Positions 24,072 through 35,586 of a stretch of 64,000 nucleotides of DNA are shown here, piece by piece. The first letter of the stretch is position 1. Each line of letters begins with the position of its first letter. The position numbers and the translations under genes are program-made. Under the pieces are notes generated by a model. That model had not been told where the DNA came from. It did not search any database and was given only the letters and a program-made list of their open reading frames with translations. Origin of the DNA: Cyanoderma ruficeps (lineage: Eukaryota > Chordata > Aves > Passeriformes > Timaliidae); contig VZDJ01000010.1 in the NCBI GenBank assembly GCA_008694505.1, positions 1,552,234-1,616,233 on the forward strand. The letters run 5' to 3'.

Positions 24072-27000
24072 TATGATGTTGTTGTAATTTTATCTTTAAA
24101 TCTCCTAGGGAAGAGGTCTCTTCCCACTCTGGTGTCGCTTTCCAATGTTCTATCTTAACTCTGCATGTGTGGGTCCAGCCTTTTTCAGCTGTTCAGATAG
24201 CTGTATCTGTGGTAAGGAGGACAAGAAAAGGACCTTCCCAGTGAGGTGTCAGCAGAATTTCTCTTGAGGTTTTGATTAATACTTGATTTCCAGGTTATAT
24301 TTTGTGTATAGCAAACCCCAAGGGAGTGCTTTGTGTCACCAGTCCATGCTTCCACAGTTCCTATAGATTCTTATTTATGGCTATCAAATGGGGTTGAATT
24401 TGGCCATCCTCTAATCTGGGGTGCCCCACTGGCACCCCATGCTCATAGGGCATTCCAAATAGCATTTCAAAGGGTGACAGTCCAGTTTCAGAATGAGGCA
24501 TAGTTCTGATATTCAGTAGGGCTAGAGGGAGGCACTTCACCCATGACATTTTTGTTTCTAACATTAATTTTGATAACTGTGCTTTTAATGTTTGATTCAT
24601 TCTCTCTACTTGTCCTGAGCTCTGAGGATGCCATGGGGTATGATATCCTCACTGAATTCCTAGAGCATCTGCTAATTGTTTGATCTTTGAAGTAAAATGT
24701 GTTCCTTGATCTGAATCTATATAATCTATTATTCCATATCGGGGAATAATTTCCTTCAATAAAACCTTGGACACTGTCTGGGCTGTAGCCCTAGTGCTTG
24801 GAAAAGCTTCTACCCAATGGGTCAATTTATCCACTATTACTAACAGATACTTATACCTCCCTACCTTAGGTTATTCAGTAAAATCTATCTGAATCCTCTC
24901 AAACAGGCGATAGGCTAAAGGGTGCCCTCCCAATATTGTTTGCCTTGTTCTGGCCTGATTAATCCTCTGACATATCGTGCACTCTTGTAACTCTTGTTTA
25001 ACCAATTCATAAATTCCCTTACAGCCAAAAAATTTAAAATTTTTCTGCTAGGACTTGTGTCCCCCAGTGAGTCTGTTGGTGGAGCCTTTTCAAGATTTTT
25101 CTAGTATAAGCTTTAGACGATAGCTCTTTCCCATCCGGTAGTCTCCACTTACCTTCTTCCAGTTTTCCACCTATTCTTTCATATCCTTCCATTTCTTTTT
25201 GGGAAGGGCATGGGGTGTATTCCTGAGTCTCATTTCCCTCAACTTCTGGTGTACTTATCATCAGTAGGGGTGCCTTTTTGGCTTTCCTGTCTGCCAAATT
25301 ATTCCCTCAAGTCCTGAACTGCATTCCTATTTGGTGCTCTTTTACATGGATGATGGAAATTGCCTCAGGCCCTCTAATGGCCTCTAAGATTTGTCTTATT
25401 ATTTCCCCATGAACCAACCCTCATTCGCAGGTGCTTATTAGATCCCTTTAGTCTCAATTCTTTCCAAAAGTATGTGCTACTCCGAATGCATATTTTGAAT
25501 CAGTGAAAATTGTTCCTTTCTTACCTTTCAGTCTTTTAAGGGCTCGTAGTACTGCATATAGCTCACACACCTGCGCTGACCAACTAGCACTTAGAGGTCC
25601 TGACTCCACCACTTCTCCTGACTTACCATCCACTATTGCATATCCAGACCTTCTTTTTCCTTCTATGACTTTTGCTGACCCATCCACAAACCATTTGTCT
25701 CCTTCTTCTAATTCTTCCTCTTCCAAATTTGGCCTTATTTTAGTCTGCAGTTCTAATACCTCTGCACAATTATGAGTCAGCTCCTCTAATGCCTCACCAA
25801 ACAGAAATTGAGCTGGATTTTGAGCCGCAGTTGTCCGCAATTCCAAGTTTTGTGAATAGACTAATATAGCTTCATATTTTAGGAGCCTGGCATCTGTGAG
25901 CCATTTGTCTGCTTTGTATTGTAAGATACTCCTTACATTATGGGGAGTATATACTACCAGTGGAGCTCCGAAAGTGACTTCTTATCTTCCTCTACCAATA
26001 ATGCAACTGCTACAATGGATTGCAAACAAGTAGGCCACCCTCTACTCACCAGATCCAGGAGTTTTGATACACATCCTACAGGTTTCCTTGCCCCTGCCCA
26101 ATCCTGGGTTAGTACCCCATGTGCAGTATGATTACTGACATCCACAAACAACTGAAACTGTCTCTTCATATTGGGAAGGCTTAATATTGAAACTGCTACA
26201 AGCATCTCTTTTAGTTCTTTGAATCCCTTTTCATCCTGCTCTGTCCATTTTAATCTATCAGTGGTCAGTTTCTCATACAGGAATTTCACTTTCTCACTAT
26301 ACCACTCAATCCACTGCCTGCAATATCCCAAAAGCCCCAACAGCTTCCTGATTTCCCTTTTTGTCCATGGGCAAGGTAATGCAATAATCCCTGATATTCT
26401 CTCTGGATCCAATTTCTTTTTTCCCTTAGTGATCCAATGTCCTAAACACTTTACCTCAGGTTCTGTAAACTGTAATTTGGATTTAGAGACTTTTAATCGT
26501 TTATCTCCTAAGAAGTTTAATAGTGCTATGGTACTTGCTGTCATGTCTTCCTCCTTTGGACCTACCACTAACAAATCATCAACATATTGTAATAATTTAG
26601 TTCCCTCTATGGGCACAAACTGGCTTAATAATTGCTCAAGTGCTTGTCCAAATAAATTTGGTGAATCAACAAAACCTTGCGGTAAAGATGTCCACCTGAA
26701 TTGTTGTTTTCTGTTAGTCTCTAAATCCTCCCACTAAAAAGCAAAATAATCTTGACTTTCCTCAGCTAGGGGACAGGTTCAAAAGGCATCTTTCAAGTCG
26801 ATCACATTGTACCAAATATCTTCAGGAGACACTCGGTTTAACAGAGTATATGGATTTGCTACTACTGGAAACCTGGTTTTGGTCCTCTCATTTACAGCCT
26901 GTAGATCTTGGACCAACCTGTAACTCCCATCCGTTTTCCTTGCTGCTAAGATAGGTGTGTTGTGCCTTGACATACAAGGTTCCAAGGTTCCCTTTTTCAC

Positions 27001-27279
27001 CAGTTTGTCTATTACAGGTTTTAATTCCCTCCTCCCCTCCTTGGAGATGGGGTATTGTTTAATTCTAATTGGATCCTCTGGTCTATCTATTTCAATACAA
27101 ATGGGCTCTATTTCTAATCTTTCTACCTCTCCTTGAATATGCTAAACCTTAGAATTTATTCTATTTTTGTCTTCCATGGTCAATTTGTATAAATTTCCAT
27201 TAGCTGCAATTCTCTTATGATTAAATTTATGCCAAGGGCTATCATCATATCCTTTCCCAATAGATTATAATCTGCTTCC
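24067..27279 (-). pseudogene. pol pseudogene (protease remnant, RT, RNase H, integrase)
   Basis: The order is protease C-terminus (motif YNLLGKD near 27240), RT (27130-25980), RNase H (about 25850-25290) and integrase (25290-24067). RT keeps the motif A aspartate (26797-26799) and YVDD (26575-26586). RNase H keeps D (25682-25684), E (25562-25564), D (25499-25501) and a fourth D (25289-25291). Integrase keeps the HH pair (25079-25081, 25067-25069), the CC pair (24979-24981, 24970-24972) and D, D, E (24883-24885, 24709-24711, 24604-24606). Stops in the RT-to-integrase frames: 27142, 26779, 26734, 25454, 25448, 25421, 25307, 24871, 24649, 24361, 24295 and 24193. The protease frame stops at 27180. 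Frameshifts lie near 27150-27190, 25975-25985 and 25030. The natural pol end is TGA at 24067-24069, overlapping the start of the env-like frame. Confidence 0.93.
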
Positions 27280-27281
27280 TT

Positions 27282-27644
27282 TTAGGTTTTTATCAGGAAT
27301 AACCCCATTCTTGATCCCTCCCATATTCTTGCGTATTCTTTTCCTTCCTGATCTTGTGGCCTTTTACTATCCACATAGTTGTTTAAAGCTCGACATGTCC
27401 ATTTCTCAAAAGTACCAAACATAGGCCAGATTAAATGACTCCTAATTTCCTTACCCACCCATACTTCCACACAGTAATGAATCATCCTCTCCTTAGACTT
27501 TCTCCTTCTTCCAGGACAATCTTCCCAATTTTCTAACATCCATCCTAGCGGGCTTTCTTGTGGGATTTTGAGGTCTCCGCTTTCTTTTCCCAACATGGGT
27601 TTTTCATTGGTCTTTTTCTGAATCTTGCTATTTCTCTGCCCCAT
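27282..27644 (-). pseudogene. gag pseudogene (matrix N-terminus only)
   Basis: The frame starts at ATG 27642-27644 with Met-Gly-Gln, where the Gly is the expected N-myristoylation site of a retroviral matrix protein. About 120 codons follow, basic and then Trp-rich with an N-terminal matrix-like character (LGWMLENWEDCPG). The frame ends at TAA 27282-27284. The same frame then runs directly into protease C-terminal sequence. Capsid, its major homology region and the nucleocapsid zinc knuckles are absent, so a large internal deletion has joined matrix to protease within about 50 bases of 27300. Confidence 0.8.
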
Positions 27645-28149
27645 TTTTCTAGGGAGATTTCAGTGTTTTACTTACTAGTGTCTTTCTCTTGCACTCCTGT
27701 GCTAGGTCTTCTTGAATGATCTATATACCCAACTTTAAATTTCCAATCTGTACTGTACTGTGCCTAATCTTTAACCTGCATTGCTAGACTATTAACCCAG
27801 CAGCAAACTGATTTGCAGGTTTTCGGCTTGCAATGAGCTCTTTATTATTTTCTTCTCCTTTCGCCGACTTACCAAGTCCTAAACAAAAACGTTTACCAGT
27901 TCCTGAATTCCAAAGAACATACCTTCCCTTTTTGCCTTTCCGTGATCGAACCCCTAAACTCCCCAAGTTTAGGGGTTTACATGTAAATGGAGTTTACCAG
28001 TTATGTTCGCTTCCCCCTTGACTGACCGTTTCCCTCGCGGGAGAATGGAACTGTGACCGCAGGGTCGACACTTGCCCGTGATAAAATCACGTCTCACTCA
28101 CTCACTCACTCAATCACCCCCTCAACCACCTGATACTTACAGTTCCTTT
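27645..28149 (-). other. Provirus 5' leader
   Basis: Untranslated leader between the 5' LTR remnant and the gag ATG. It has a strong hairpin (27949-27977), a TGAG/CTCA tandem run at about 28092-28112, and a splice-donor-like CTGTAAGTATC at its LTR side (GT at 28139-28140, minus). I could not fix a primer binding site. The sequence GACGTGAT near 28085-28092 matches the end of a tRNA-Trp-type site, but the rest does not. Confidence 0.6.
27949..27977 (-). other. Leader hairpin, candidate packaging or dimer element
   Basis: A perfect 12-bp stem (27949-27960 with 27966-27977) closes a five-base loop, which reads TGGGG on the viral strand. G-rich hairpin loops in retroviral leaders often serve genome packaging or dimerisation. 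The position between splice donor and gag ATG fits that role, but function here is inference. Confidence 0.5.
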
Positions 28150-28371
28150 TCTCGTGTGGGCTCTTCGTGCATGGAGAATTTTATGAATGAAAAACTGCCA
28201 CGGCTTCTGAAGACCCCTTTTCTGGGTCTTTCCCAAGCTCTCCGAGAGCTCCAGGCCCATTTCCCTTTAATTTCATTGTTGCAAATCGGTCTTCTGCTAA
28301 GGGTTTTTTTTTACAGTATTGGGTTCTTTAATTTCCAAGCATGAATTAATATATATGTATCATATATCACA
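28150..28371 (-). repeat. Provirus 5' LTR remnant
   Basis: Minus-strand bases 28371-28275 match the start of the 3' LTR closely, with a handful of substitutions and two or three short indels. After that the two LTRs no longer align, and the long U3 and TATA box of the 3' LTR are missing here. What follows looks like R/U5: an ATTAAA poly(A)-like signal (28266-28271) and two adjacent short hairpins (28209-28250). The U5 end is not resolved. Confidence 0.6.
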
Positions 28372-31199
28372 TATGGTAATATATTTTTAAGCATTTGGTT
28401 TGACATACCACTTTAGCATTCATTGTATAGAATTTTTCAAAGTTTTGAAAACCTACAAATCACTGCTTTTGGAACAAAGCCCTGAAACAAATCTGATATA
28501 TTTACACTACAAAAAACTGTGTGTGAAGGTGTTGCTGGAGCATTGTTTGTTTGTTTAATCTGAGGGCACTAAATATGGAAACCATAACTACTCAAGTTCA
28601 TTCTTGTTAGCATGGTTCATGCAGAATGATTTCCTGGGTGATTGTGACCACCAGAACACATTTTCTGATGCTATTATCAGCTATCAGTCATTATCAGCTT
28701 TCAAGCCATTGTGTACAGTTAAATAGAGACATAGCCCATCATCTAAATCTACAGTCCAGAGAAGTTTGGAAATTGCATTTTTTACCAATCATTGTAACAA
28801 ATAAGTATATCACCCTTTCAGTGTAGTCCATTAAAATCCCTCTTAATACTTGTTAAAAAGGTGCTGACCAGATGAGACAAACACAGGTGGCAGGAGAAAA
28901 AAAGCACATTCATTTTCTTGTTCAAACCTAGAGGGTTCATCTGTCACCTTACTCTTCTCTCTACTTACCTGTATAAAAGAAGGTTTTAGACATAAACCCA
29001 TATATGCAATGTAAAAAGCTCAGACTCTGAACCTTATAGTTTATTTAGATATGCAGATTGTCAATGATTTTATATGCAATACATACCTGCATTTTTTACT
29101 CATTCTTCAAGTGATAACAGCATTCAAATATTTATGATCTCATTTTATTGGATACAGAATCCTCCAGTCCAGTCTTCAAGGTGTCATAGGACATATACTC
29201 ATTCTTCTGACCTCTAAATTGGTTTTTCTAAGTTCAAAACAGACAGGGAGGTTCACCACCTCTTTAAATGTCTGTAACTATTGTTTTATAAGTCAAAGTG
29301 GTTTTGCTTGGTTTTAGTATATGACTTAATCGACAGAGGTCACCAAGGAATCCAATACTTGTCATTAGCCACTTTCACATGAAGCTGTACAGCCACGGGA
29401 TATAACATCCAGCGACTGTCAGAAATGAATCACAGACTTCTCTCTCCTTCCGTCTTTTAAACTTTAAAATTTCAGAAAATCACCACTGGAACCTCTTCCT
29501 TCATGGTTTCCTACCTGTCATATTCCATCAAAGTCACTTTCAAAGGCAGCTGTGCACTACTCAAAATCAAAGTAGTATCCAGACTGGTGATGAGGACTGC
29601 CAGTTTCTTAGAAAAGCCAGACTATGTCTCTGCATGAAAAAGATAGTAAGTCCATCTAGTTATTTTATTATTTCATAGCTAAAGCTATGTGTATCTGAAA
29701 ATAAACAGACACATGCTTTGGCAAATATATTTATATTTAGACCATAGAAAAAAAGAATATTCTGTGAACAAACACAAATGTTTAGCAAAACTGAAATCTC
29801 TTAAAAGATCATGAACATCACCTTTTACTATGGTTTATTGTTTGCAAAATGTGCTGAATGTATGAACATCTTGGATAGCCAGTTCAGGTCTTAACTATTA
29901 TGAGATTTTTTTTTTGAAGCAATTAATAATATAAAGCTGCTACAGGTCTTCAGGTATGACACAACTGAAATACAGGGAAAGAGTGTTTATATTAAATTTA
30001 GTCATCTAAGCAATTATGAAAATTTATTTCACAAAATAACACTGGAAAAAGAAACATCTAACATTGACTTTTTTGTCTCTAATGGTCCATCCTGTGTGGT
30101 TTTCTGTCTTTTGAGTGAAATGGTGCTTCAGTTCAGATGGATGTAAGTTATATTTAAAAGTTAAGCATTGGATTTTATTAGAAATTCACCCGAGTCCAAC
30201 TACTGTCTTCTCTATGAAGTTGTGACATTTTACAGTTTTACAATTAGCCTTTTCCCAAGGGCATTCTCTCATATGGTGATGTTGAAACATTCCTATTTCT
30301 GGAAACAAAATAATGCTAGTCTAATAACAACAAGAAAAAATGGTGTTTCTAGAAATACTCCATATTTTGGTTTACTTATCTGTAGAATTTCACCTTGATA
30401 TTTGACCCTGTTTTCTTGCGTCATTTTTAGTGAAATAACACACTATTCCGTCATTTCTTTTCCACGTATGTAAGCAATTGTTCAGTGTAATTAGAAATTA
30501 TGCTTCAGCTGAATAAAAAAATTTTGGCTCATACCTACTATCACAGCAAACAGGGATAATTGCTCCTTTTTCATTCTCTGGCTGTCAGCTGAGCTTGCCT
30601 CTCAGTTTCTGTTTTTTTCAGCATTCTGTCATTATGAGTCTCTCTTTAATCATCTCTGAGGTAGATTGGACCTTTTTTCCTCAAAGGAGGAGTCAGAAAC
30701 AGAAAAAAATCTCTGAGTTCATTTTAGCAGGAGTTTTTACTCATTTTGCAAGTGACGTACCATTCTTCTTTTAATTTTCTTACTTTTTATCTCCTCTTTT
30801 TCAGTGGAAGTGTGGCCTTTTTTTACCTTCATCAACCAGTTGCAAGGGAGCAGCCTTGTTAAAAAGGAGACTCCTGTAATAGTTCTCAGAGTATATCACT
30901 GAGTGAAAATTATCAGCCTCTGACATACTGGAGGTCAGTCCAAATGATGTAGTAGTTCCCTTGGACTTCAGCTTTATAGAACAATTATTTTAACACAAAT
31001 TATGAATAAAACTCTATCTTTCATACTTTTCATCGTGAGTGATGGTAAGGTGAGATGTGTTATTTAGTTAATTCATTTAGAGAAGGCCTTATAGAATGGA
31101 TTCAAGAAAAATTTGCGAGTTATTTGGATTCCTATTCACAGCTACAGTATTACAAGAAGGACTTGCATGTTAATCTATGCAAATTGCATAGATAAATAA
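28372..31199. other. AT-rich non-genic stretch
   Basis: Flank of the provirus. No gene, LTR or LINE is recognisable. Frames up to 76 codons have no motifs. A T10 run near 29908-29917 is the only simple repeat of note. Confidence 0.55.
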
Positions 31200-31560
31200 A
31201 ACTGGACATTGGACTTTATTAGTAGTGTAGCTAGCAGAATGAAGGCAGGTGTTGGTCTGTGCTCACCATCAGTGAGGCCACTCCTGGAATAATGAGTCCA
31301 CTTTTGGGACTACTGGCTCAAGAAGTGTTTTGAAAAAGGGAAAAAATCCAGCAGAGAGCAGCAGGTGTAGCAAAAGGCCTGTAGAGGAAGGGATTTAGGC
31401 CACTGGACTTGCTAGTCTGGTGGAGAGAACACTGAGGAGACAGCTAATAGCATTTTATTGGGAACTCAAAAGGTTCCCAGTGTCAGAACCAAGCTCTTCT
31501 TCAAGAGGAAAACAGTAAGAAGAATGGGCAATGGTGGATTTTTCACTAAGAAATCTACCT
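31200..31560 (+). mobile_element. Old CR1/L3-like LINE fragment
   Basis: The segment has diverged but recognisable late-RT sequence of a CR1-clade LINE on the plus strand. Key parts are the block around GTGAGGCCACTCCTGGAATA (31274-31293), then a purine-rich stretch with AGCAGGTGT and a CTGGTGGAGAG-like block. All frames are broken. It is older than the CR1 at 36.7 kb judging by divergence, and in the opposite orientation. Limits are approximate. Confidence 0.55.
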
Positions 31561-34500
31561 AGGAAAATAATGAAGTCTCTTTAGAATAATGAAGTCTCTT
31601 AAGAATAATAAAGATAATATTTCGGAAAATAATGAAAAATCTGAAGTTTTTTTGAGATTCATATGGAGAAAATTATCGCAGTCCTGCTCCACAGAGGAGT
31701 CTGGACCTCCAGAGGTTCTTTTGAAGTAAAGTTTGTGTGTCTCCATGGCAATTGCTTTGCTAATATTTGGAAATCCATTAAGCTACATAAACCACTGTAC
31801 GCCACCATAAACAGTGAAGTATCACGCAGTAATATAATACTGCTCTAAACAGGGGATGTGCACCCATGAAAGTATCAGTTTTTGTAGGAAAACAAATGTG
31901 CATGTAACAGTCCACTTAACTCCCTGGTAAATCTGCCTCCAATGTTTTAATATTTCAAGGAAAATTAATACCATGACTTTGACAAATTATCATTGCTTCT
32001 TTAGCAATTCAAAAGAATGGTGTTGCATACAACATGTATGTAAGAAAATTAATTCCTCATGTACAAATGTTTTCAGATTAAAAGCTAATTTACACCACAA
32101 ATGAGCTATAATTTTCTTAGATCATTTAGATGATTTAAAAAATTGAAACATTTTTTCTTTTTTTGCTAATATAAGCTCAGCTTTCAGTCCTCAGTCACAT
32201 CAATTTATTATGCGAAAAATTCTCAAAGAATAAGACAGAGTCATTCATATTGGTAAGCATGTGTATGGTCAGGTCCTAATGGATATGGACATGTAGGCAC
32301 AAGAGATGATATAAAATTTTAGCTTTTATTATGTCAGCCAACCTTTTACCATGATTTGGCACACAAAGAATACTATGCCAAACTACTACAAATACAAAAA
32401 TGTGACAATGCGTAGTAAGATTTCTATGTCAAAACAACATCAAAACATTTAGAGGACCCATTTATGATGTCAATGAAAGAACTACAGTACTACTAATTCA
32501 CACTACTTCTCTTTTCCTTACTTAATTGTTCTTGCTTTCTCAAAAGACGGCACTGCCCTGAAACAATTTCTACTACTGTTCCCTTATAGGTCAAGCATGC
32601 ATAAGACACATCTGCATTTTAAAGTGCAGTTTAAATCTGTGAAATACTAGCTGTGACAACTCGTGATATCTTCTGAAAACCATAGCTTTTTGAAATATAT
32701 GCTGCATAAGAAACTTGATTTTATTTTGAACCACAAATCAAAGCCTCCAGGAAGAACCTCAAAAAACAACCACAGTCAAACGACAGATGTGAAAATGCTG
32801 TTGTAATTTAAGAGAATAAAATATTTCTCAGTCAGTCTTCATATCTGATTGATTATTCTGATACATAATATTCCATTTTAAATTCTATTTTCATAGATAC
32901 AAAAGCAATTTAAAATCTTTTTTAACTACTACTTGGCATAGTTAAACACAATATAGAAATCTGTGATGCTTTCAAGCAGTAGCCACAGACATCAAAAACC
33001 TGTCAGAAAATTGTCCTTGGTTTTACATATGACTCCAATATTCTTGAAGTAATATTGTGGTATTAATTTCTCAGTTTAAAGATAATTAAAATTCAGGACC
33101 ATTATTATGATGTAGCCCTACAATATTAGGTAAAGGATACTCTCTTGAGGTTTTGCAGGAGTTGGCTTAAGCAAGGAAATCCTAATTGATACTTTTACTG
33201 AATGCTTCAGTCATGGTGTTTTGCCTGTATTATCAAGATACTGGGTCAATCAATTTGTAATGGTTAATGTTTTACCAAATGTATTACAATTATTTCACTT
33301 CATGAGCAGCAATTCAAATCAGTTACAGAAGCTGAAGACTGTAAATGCCAATTGCATCAGAAATGGAAATTTCTTTCTTTTAAATAAAGATATTATCGGT
33401 TTTTTGTGCTTGTTACATGCTGGTGAGAAGCAGTAAAAAACTGTAGTCTTGCTAATAGATTTGACTAACTGCATTCTGTTTATCTGTCTTTCTCCAGCCA
33501 TTTCAGATGAATTTTCTTGTCCATATCGTCTGGCTTAAATTCCAGTGACTTCCCCAGACGATTCTTCTTTCTTCTTACCTCACCTCGTTCAGACATTCAC
33601 AAAGGCAAAAAGCTGAGAGTATAAATGGTCTTGTACCCTGTTCTGAAGGTCAACAGATACAGGATTTGTAAGCCCAGTTGAGAAAAAATTCTGAAGTCAA
33701 GAGCTTTGGTAAAGTGTGCAACAGCACTTTAAATTGAACTTTGGCTCTATTTTAACGTATATAGAATGGATTCTGTTTAACTACAGTTTTCTGGAAGAGA
33801 ATGGGATTTTTTCTCATAAGCAGCAGTATTAGGAACCGCTATCTTGCATCCTTTTTTTTTTTTTTTTTTAAGAACTGCTGTCAGAACCTCTTCAAACTGA
33901 AACCCAAATGTTTTTAAAAGGCTGTGGCTTGCAGGGGTTACCATTTGGACATTTTAAGAAGCAGTTCAGAAACCTATGGATATTTAAAATATGTTCAATT
34001 CAGCTACAACTCTGATTTTTTTTTCCTTTCCATCTTCAGCTCTTTGTGCTTTTTTTCTTTGTGTCAATAAAAGTATATGTTTTGTGTGATTATATTTTGG
34101 AGCTGGGGAGCTAGAATGTAACTATGATATGTAAGAGCAGTTCCTTCACTGCAACAAAAGCAACTCTTCACTGACTGACTTAGAGGAAGTTTCTAGACTG
34201 CTTGGATTTCTAATATTGCAGATAATTAAACATTTGTAAGTGATAATATCAGAAAGGATGCAAAGAAGACCACATACTTATCCCATGAATAAATTTACTA
34301 AATGAAAATAAATTTTAGTTTATGTGAGGAAAATTTAAAATTATTTCCATTTTTATCTTAAAAATAGATTTTTATTTTCAGGCACTGAATTTTGACCAAA
34401 AAAAGCATTGGTTTGCCTTTTTAATTATTCATTGAAATGCTATTAAGAGAATGGAAATAATTCTGCTGATATATATGTACTGATAGATATATTTACTGAT

Positions 34501-35586
34501 ATAATATGTTTCTAAAAGTATATTTTGTTACTGTAAAAAATACAAGCTTAAGAAATATTATAAAAATAGTCCAAGGACAAGAAGTTAACACTTATAGCTA
34601 GGAAATAGGAGCAGTCAACAGAGATTTTAGCAATATTCTGTTTGAATATCCTTGGCATGTGTTGTTTCATTTGACTGAGTTATTTAAACTCAATCATCAC
34701 CTCCCTACATATATAATATAGCCCACATATATAATATATATAATATAAGTTAAAACCAGAAGTTCTCCCTGGAAATATTACCTATATATTATTTTAATCA
34801 CTGAAATATATTGTATATTTTTTCAAATGGTTTTCCTGAGCACTTGGTTTATCCCAGTGATTTAAGTTTTGCACATGTGCATAGGAAGAGAAATTAAAGA
34901 ATTTAAGTGCTTTTCCACATTAAAAGCATTAGAAATATCAAATAGTGATGCTTATGTGAATCTCACTCTCCTTTATCTGAGGAGTTCCACTACAGAGATT
35001 TGTATCTTTCGTACCTTTTTCTTCCTTCCCTCTTCTTTCCTGTCTTCTCTGTGCCAGGTCTATCTCCGGTACTTAAGGTTTTGCCTTGCTTTTACTTCTT
35101 TATTTCTCAATAGGTTCCTCTCTTTGAATATCCTTCTCGCTTTACACAGTCATCTTTTTCTTTAAATAGCTCACTGAACTGTAACTGTGTAGGAATTGAT
35201 TGGGAGTACATCAGTGGTTCAGTGCTCCACAGGGAACTACCGAGGGCCAAGTTTATCACTATGCTCCAGCACAGCTGGTTCCTGTTCAGTTGAGTCTGAG
35301 ATACTGTATAGGTAACATTAAAGTAAGTAAGCAATAAGCAGTGCTATGAGACCTTTGCATCATATGGCTTTTCCCCAAAAAAGAACTACTATGACTTGTA
35401 TAACTGTAAGGACTGGGTGAATCACTATATACTGAGCATGCTACTTTGCATCTGGAGGCAGTAAGGCTATCAGCCAGTCCACACGGTGTGCTGCAGCTTG
35501 GCTGTGACCTGTTTGACTCTGCCTGCGCTGAGGTACAGCTATGGTTGGATAATCAGTGCATGATGGAAGTACTCCATGTGCCAAGC
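31561..35586. other. AT-rich non-genic stretch
   Basis: No gene is supported. Structures seen: a 19-base tandem duplication at 31566-31603 (AATAATGAAGTCTCTT units), a T18 run at 33852-33869, and ATATAATATA repeats at about 34709-34748. A pyrimidine-rich patch at 34985-35165 gives a chance frame. The GC-richer 35450-35586 just before the next LTR is unrecognised. Confidence 0.55.

Larger units (their letters stand above)
21900..28371 (-). mobile_element. Defective gammaretrovirus-like endogenous provirus
   Basis: The minus strand holds a provirus in correct order: 5' LTR remnant, leader, gag start, protease remnant, RT, RNase H, integrase, env SU and TM, polypurine tract, 3' LTR. Class I (gamma-like) assignment rests on four things: a gag start of MGQ type, gag and protease remnant in the same frame across one stop, integrase that ends in a domain with a GPFLVLLTT motif, and a gamma-type envelope with a CXXC motif in SU and RKKR cleavage site. 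At about 6.5 kb it is shorter than an intact relative because capsid, nucleocapsid and most of protease are gone. Many in-frame stops and at least four frameshifts make it non-functional. I found no matching target-site duplication, so the outer limits are approximate. Confidence 0.92.

Noticed and set aside
25503..26737. Plus-strand open frames of 90 and 188 codons across the provirus
   Set aside because: They are antisense shadows of RT and RNase H. The minus-strand frames carry YVDD and the RNase H acidic residues.
28080..28112. TGAG/CTCA tandem run as a CRISPR-like or regulatory array
   Set aside because: It is a four-base microsatellite inside the ERV leader.
28140..28175. Plus-strand sequence resembling a tRNA-Pro-type primer site (TGTGGGCTCTTCGTGCATGG)
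   Set aside because: It lies on the wrong strand for this provirus and matches only in part.
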